From: Kingdonia uniflora
Taxonomy: Eukaryota; Streptophyta; Magnoliopsida; Ranunculales; Circaeasteraceae
Direction of reading: 5' to 3'
NCBI GenBank assembly: GCA_014058105.1
Contig: JACGCM010000685.1
Coordinates: forward strand, 496,001-560,000
Length of the DNA: 64,000 nucleotides
The notes below the pieces were generated by a model, which worked only from the letters and a program-made list of their open reading frames with translations, ran no database searches and was not told where the DNA came from. The stretch's first letter is position 1; the number at the start of each line of letters is the position of its first letter. The position numbers were made by a program, and so were the translations under genes. Below, piece after piece: positions 61,801-64,000 of this stretch.

Positions 61801-64000
61801 TGGCTGCAGGTTCTTGGCAGTGGGATGTCAAATAAGATGTGGGAGATTCTTGTAGAGCATGCAAAGACATGCATGTTGAGTGGAAAGCTTTATATTTACC
61901 ATCCTGATGAAACACGGAATGTTGGCGTTGTTTTTAATAATATATATGAGCTGAGCGGTCTTATTGCATCAGGCCAGTATTACACTGCTGATACTCTTTC
62001 AGACAGCCAAAAGGTATGTGTTATAGGTCCTACTCCTATATTATTAAGTTATTTAATTGGACATTTTCTAGTTTTTGCGAAAGCCCTCTAACTTTCCTTG
62101 ATACTAAGGGACATTTGAAAGCTACTGTCAATATGTACTAAGGAGTTGATAATCAGCTTAACTGACCGAAATCTCATCGGTGGCTAGTCTGAAGTAGACC
62201 AAGTTTTGCCTGTGGGAGAAACCATACTGGGCTGATTATATCTTTCGATTATTCGTACAACGATCACAATGTGTGCTCATCTGGAAGCAGTGTTTTTTGG
62301 CCCTGGAGATAATGGTTGCCAAAGGTTCCTCTATTCTGGGGATGTTACCTCTTGTTTATATCTCTTAGAAAAAGTGAAATATGGACTCGTTACGTAAAAA
62401 ATGCTACCAAGACTATTAAGTATGATCATTAATTTGGATCTTTAGACTTTTCCATGTTTTACTGGGCAACAAAGGAACAGTTACAAAATACTATTATTTT
62501 CTTGCAGGTATATGTGGATAGCTTGGTGAAAAAGGCGTACGACAATTGGATGCATGTTATAGAGTATGATGGCAAAGCACTTATGGGTTTTAAGCAGATG
62601 AAGAGGCCGAGTACGCAGGACTATTCTCCATTTGATAACCAACTTTCTGTCCCACGCCTGCCAGTTTCAGCTCTCCCTGAGCAGCCTACGATGGATTCAA
62701 ATTTATCTGTTGAAGGTAAGAATTTGTTAGAAAATGTATTGAATTGGCCATTAGTGCACTTAAAATAAAGTACTTAATGGTATACACCCATGCGACTTAT
62801 TTTTCTATTTGGTTGTAATCTAGTCGATATACTCTAGGGATACTTTTGATCTAGGTAACAACGACACGGATACGGGTGTCGGTGTCGGACACGGGTACGG
62901 GGTGTCGGACACGGCGACCCAAAAATATGTAAAAATAGGGACATGGCTGTAAAAATTTTATTTCTTATTTTCTACTATGCTTATGTTGGTTACTTAACCT
63001 ATCTAACACACTTATGGGTTAATTTACGACATATTTTTACGACTAATAACAAACAAGTCCCAACACTTATAGGTTATATTAACTTATGGGTTAATTTACG
63101 ACTAATAACAAACAAAAAACAATGATACTAGTTAGTATGGTTGAATAACATGTATAAGAATTGAAAACTTTCTAAAAGCTATGTCAAAAGGTTATGATCT
63201 AAGCAAGAAGTGTCCGTTGGAGTGTCGACATGAGTGTCGGTGTGTCCGAGTGTCCGACACGTTTAGACACGGATTTTTTTTGGAATATGGAGTGTCCATG
63301 TTACATAGCCTTTGATACTTGAATATACTTGTTAGGTTCACAATGTAAAAGTTCTTAGGTGCTTTGTGAAGGTCAAATAAACAAAAAGAAGATTCTTCCT
63401 GTTTTTAACACATCATAATTATTGTAGGATTCAAACAAGATAGATTATTGATTCTTGTAGTTAAGATGTGCTTATGAAAGCTTGTTTCAGCTGCTGCAGG
63501 GTATGACAACAATTTGTCAAGCAGATACTCGACTCATCCCAACCAGCACATACCTTCCAATAACCACGTCCATTTTGATGGCACACAGTTTGCACCGCAG
63601 AACCAGCTCTTGAGCACCCCTCACCAACAACAAATGATGACAAATGATAACGTGGTTGGTTTGGCCCTTGGTCCACCACAATCAAGTTCGGGGTTCCAAA
63701 CTGGGACACCATCTGTCCAGCCGCCAAATCTCACTTATGATGATTGGTCACGCCCACGGGACACCAAGGGAGTCGGAGTTGATGACTTCTTCTCCGAGGA
63801 AGATATCCGCATGAGAAGTCATGAAATGCTTGAGAATGAAGATATGCAGCATCTTCTTCGTTATTTGAGTATGGCTGGCAATGGTGGTGGAAATTTGACA
63901 GAGGATGGGTATCCTTTCACGTCTTACATGCCGGCTCCCTCACCAAACTTTAGCTTTGACGAGGAGCGCACACGTTCATCTGGCAAAGCCGTTGTTGGGT
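55882..64000 (+). CDS. CBP60: CBP60-family calmodulin-binding transcription factor (3' end outside window)
   Basis: Eight exons fit in phase: 55882-56000, 59272-59347, 60201-60259, 60583-61079, 61562-61722, 61810-62013, 62508-62715 and 63491 to beyond 64000. They encode about 611 residues up to the edge. After a basic N-terminus ([12 protein letters not shown]), [20 protein letters not shown] leads into the CBP60 domain (about residues 98-400). That domain contains [60 protein letters not shown] and [14 protein letters not shown]. The C-terminal part is Gln/Ser/Pro-rich. CBP60 proteins bind calmodulin and DNA; members such as CBP60g and SARD1 drive salicylate-mediated immunity. The simple N-terminus and full CBP60 domain suggest the A-D group rather than CBP60g/SARD1. 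All splice sites are GT-AG, with no stops. Introns 1 and 7 host transposons. Confidence 0.94.
56359..56812 (+). other. Unrecognised coding-like stretch in CBP60 intron 1
   Basis: Two consecutive open frames on the + strand (56359-56601 and 56614-56805), a stop and a frame change apart, read as ordinary protein: [20 protein letters not shown], then [21 protein letters not shown] do not recognise the family; a faint resemblance to a PARP-type WGR region is not enough to call it. It could be a captured gene fragment in a transposon. Confidence 0.3.
57110..58603 (+). mobile_element. 1.5-kb non-autonomous LTR retrotransposon in CBP60 intron 1
   Basis: The element is 57115-58598, with LTRs 57115-57498 and 58210-58598, both TGATGGATC...CTATCA or CTTATCA. 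It is flanked by the 5-base duplication tgaat (57110-57114 and 58599-58603). The primer site TTGGCATCAGAGC follows the 5' LTR by a few bases, and a purine tract (GATGGAGAGAGT) precedes the 3' LTR. The 711-base interior holds only a gag-like remnant ([17 protein letters not shown] at its end overlaps the LTR). The promoter is CTTATAAAAGAGAGCC. It depends on another element's enzymes. The long intron 1 (about 3.3 kb) owes nearly half its length to it. Confidence 0.93.
62843..63316. mobile_element. hAT-like MITE in CBP60 intron 7
   Basis: The element proper is 62851-63308 (458 bases). Its ends are CTAGGTAACAACGACAC and, on the opposite strand, CTATGTAACATGGACAC, followed on both sides by sub-terminal GTGTCGGACACG-type repeats. 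The flanks cttttgat (62843-62850) and cctttgat (63309-63316) match at 7 of 8. It has no coding capacity. Its interior has a partial duplication of a block starting CTTATGGGTTAATTTACGA. Confidence 0.75.

Overview
The window is nuclear DNA of a eudicot plant. It carries spliced GT-AG genes of plant-specific families: a FERONIA-type receptor kinase, tau-class glutathione transferases, a BIO3-BIO1 biotin gene and a CBP60 gene. These sit in AT-rich DNA dominated by LTR retrotransposons, plant L1-type LINEs and small DNA transposons. The species cannot be named from sequence alone.

Layout: 1-2133 holds broken Ty3/gypsy and Ty1/copia pol fragments and a PPR relic. 2581-9873 is a near full-length LINE (LINE-A, + strand) with an 18/19-matching target-site duplication. 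10253-12931 is an intact, intronless FERONIA-like receptor kinase, lying about 400 bases downstream of the LINE and about 380 bases upstream of a complete copia element. 13311-19085 is that copia element, with TSD tttct. Its 5' LTR is split by a solo LTR (TSD gttcg) and its interior carries a hAT-type MITE. 19190-25526 is a tandem duplication carrying two tau GST genes (minus strand), each with an unrecognised 3' flanking segment, plus LINE scraps. 25949-38440 is a pile of retroelement parts: a minus-strand 3' LTR with an antisense gag/transposase-like gene, a second LTR rich in TCGTTCGAACGA palindromes, a Transposase_32-like ORF, a copia RT/RNase H with its 3' LTR, and a gypsy-type LTR. 38464 to about 45735 is a second LINE (LINE-B, minus strand), which ends just upstream of 45800-53366, a 14-exon BIO3-BIO1 gene carrying several frameshifts, a nonsense codon and deletions. 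55882-64000 is a CBP60 calmodulin-binding transcription factor gene, cut by the window edge. Its introns hold a 1.5-kb LTR element (TSD tgaat) and a hAT-like MITE.

Four host loci look functional by sequence: the FERONIA-like gene, GST A, GST B and CBP60. BIO3-BIO1 appears dead or badly damaged. The host genes do not form an operon or pathway; they are neighbours separated by nested transposons.

The most unusual observation is a set of perfect TCGTTCGAACGA palindromes clustered in LTRs of two different elements and beside a third ORF. One copy was itself the target of the solo-LTR insertion. Several nested insertions can be resolved to the base by their target-site duplications.
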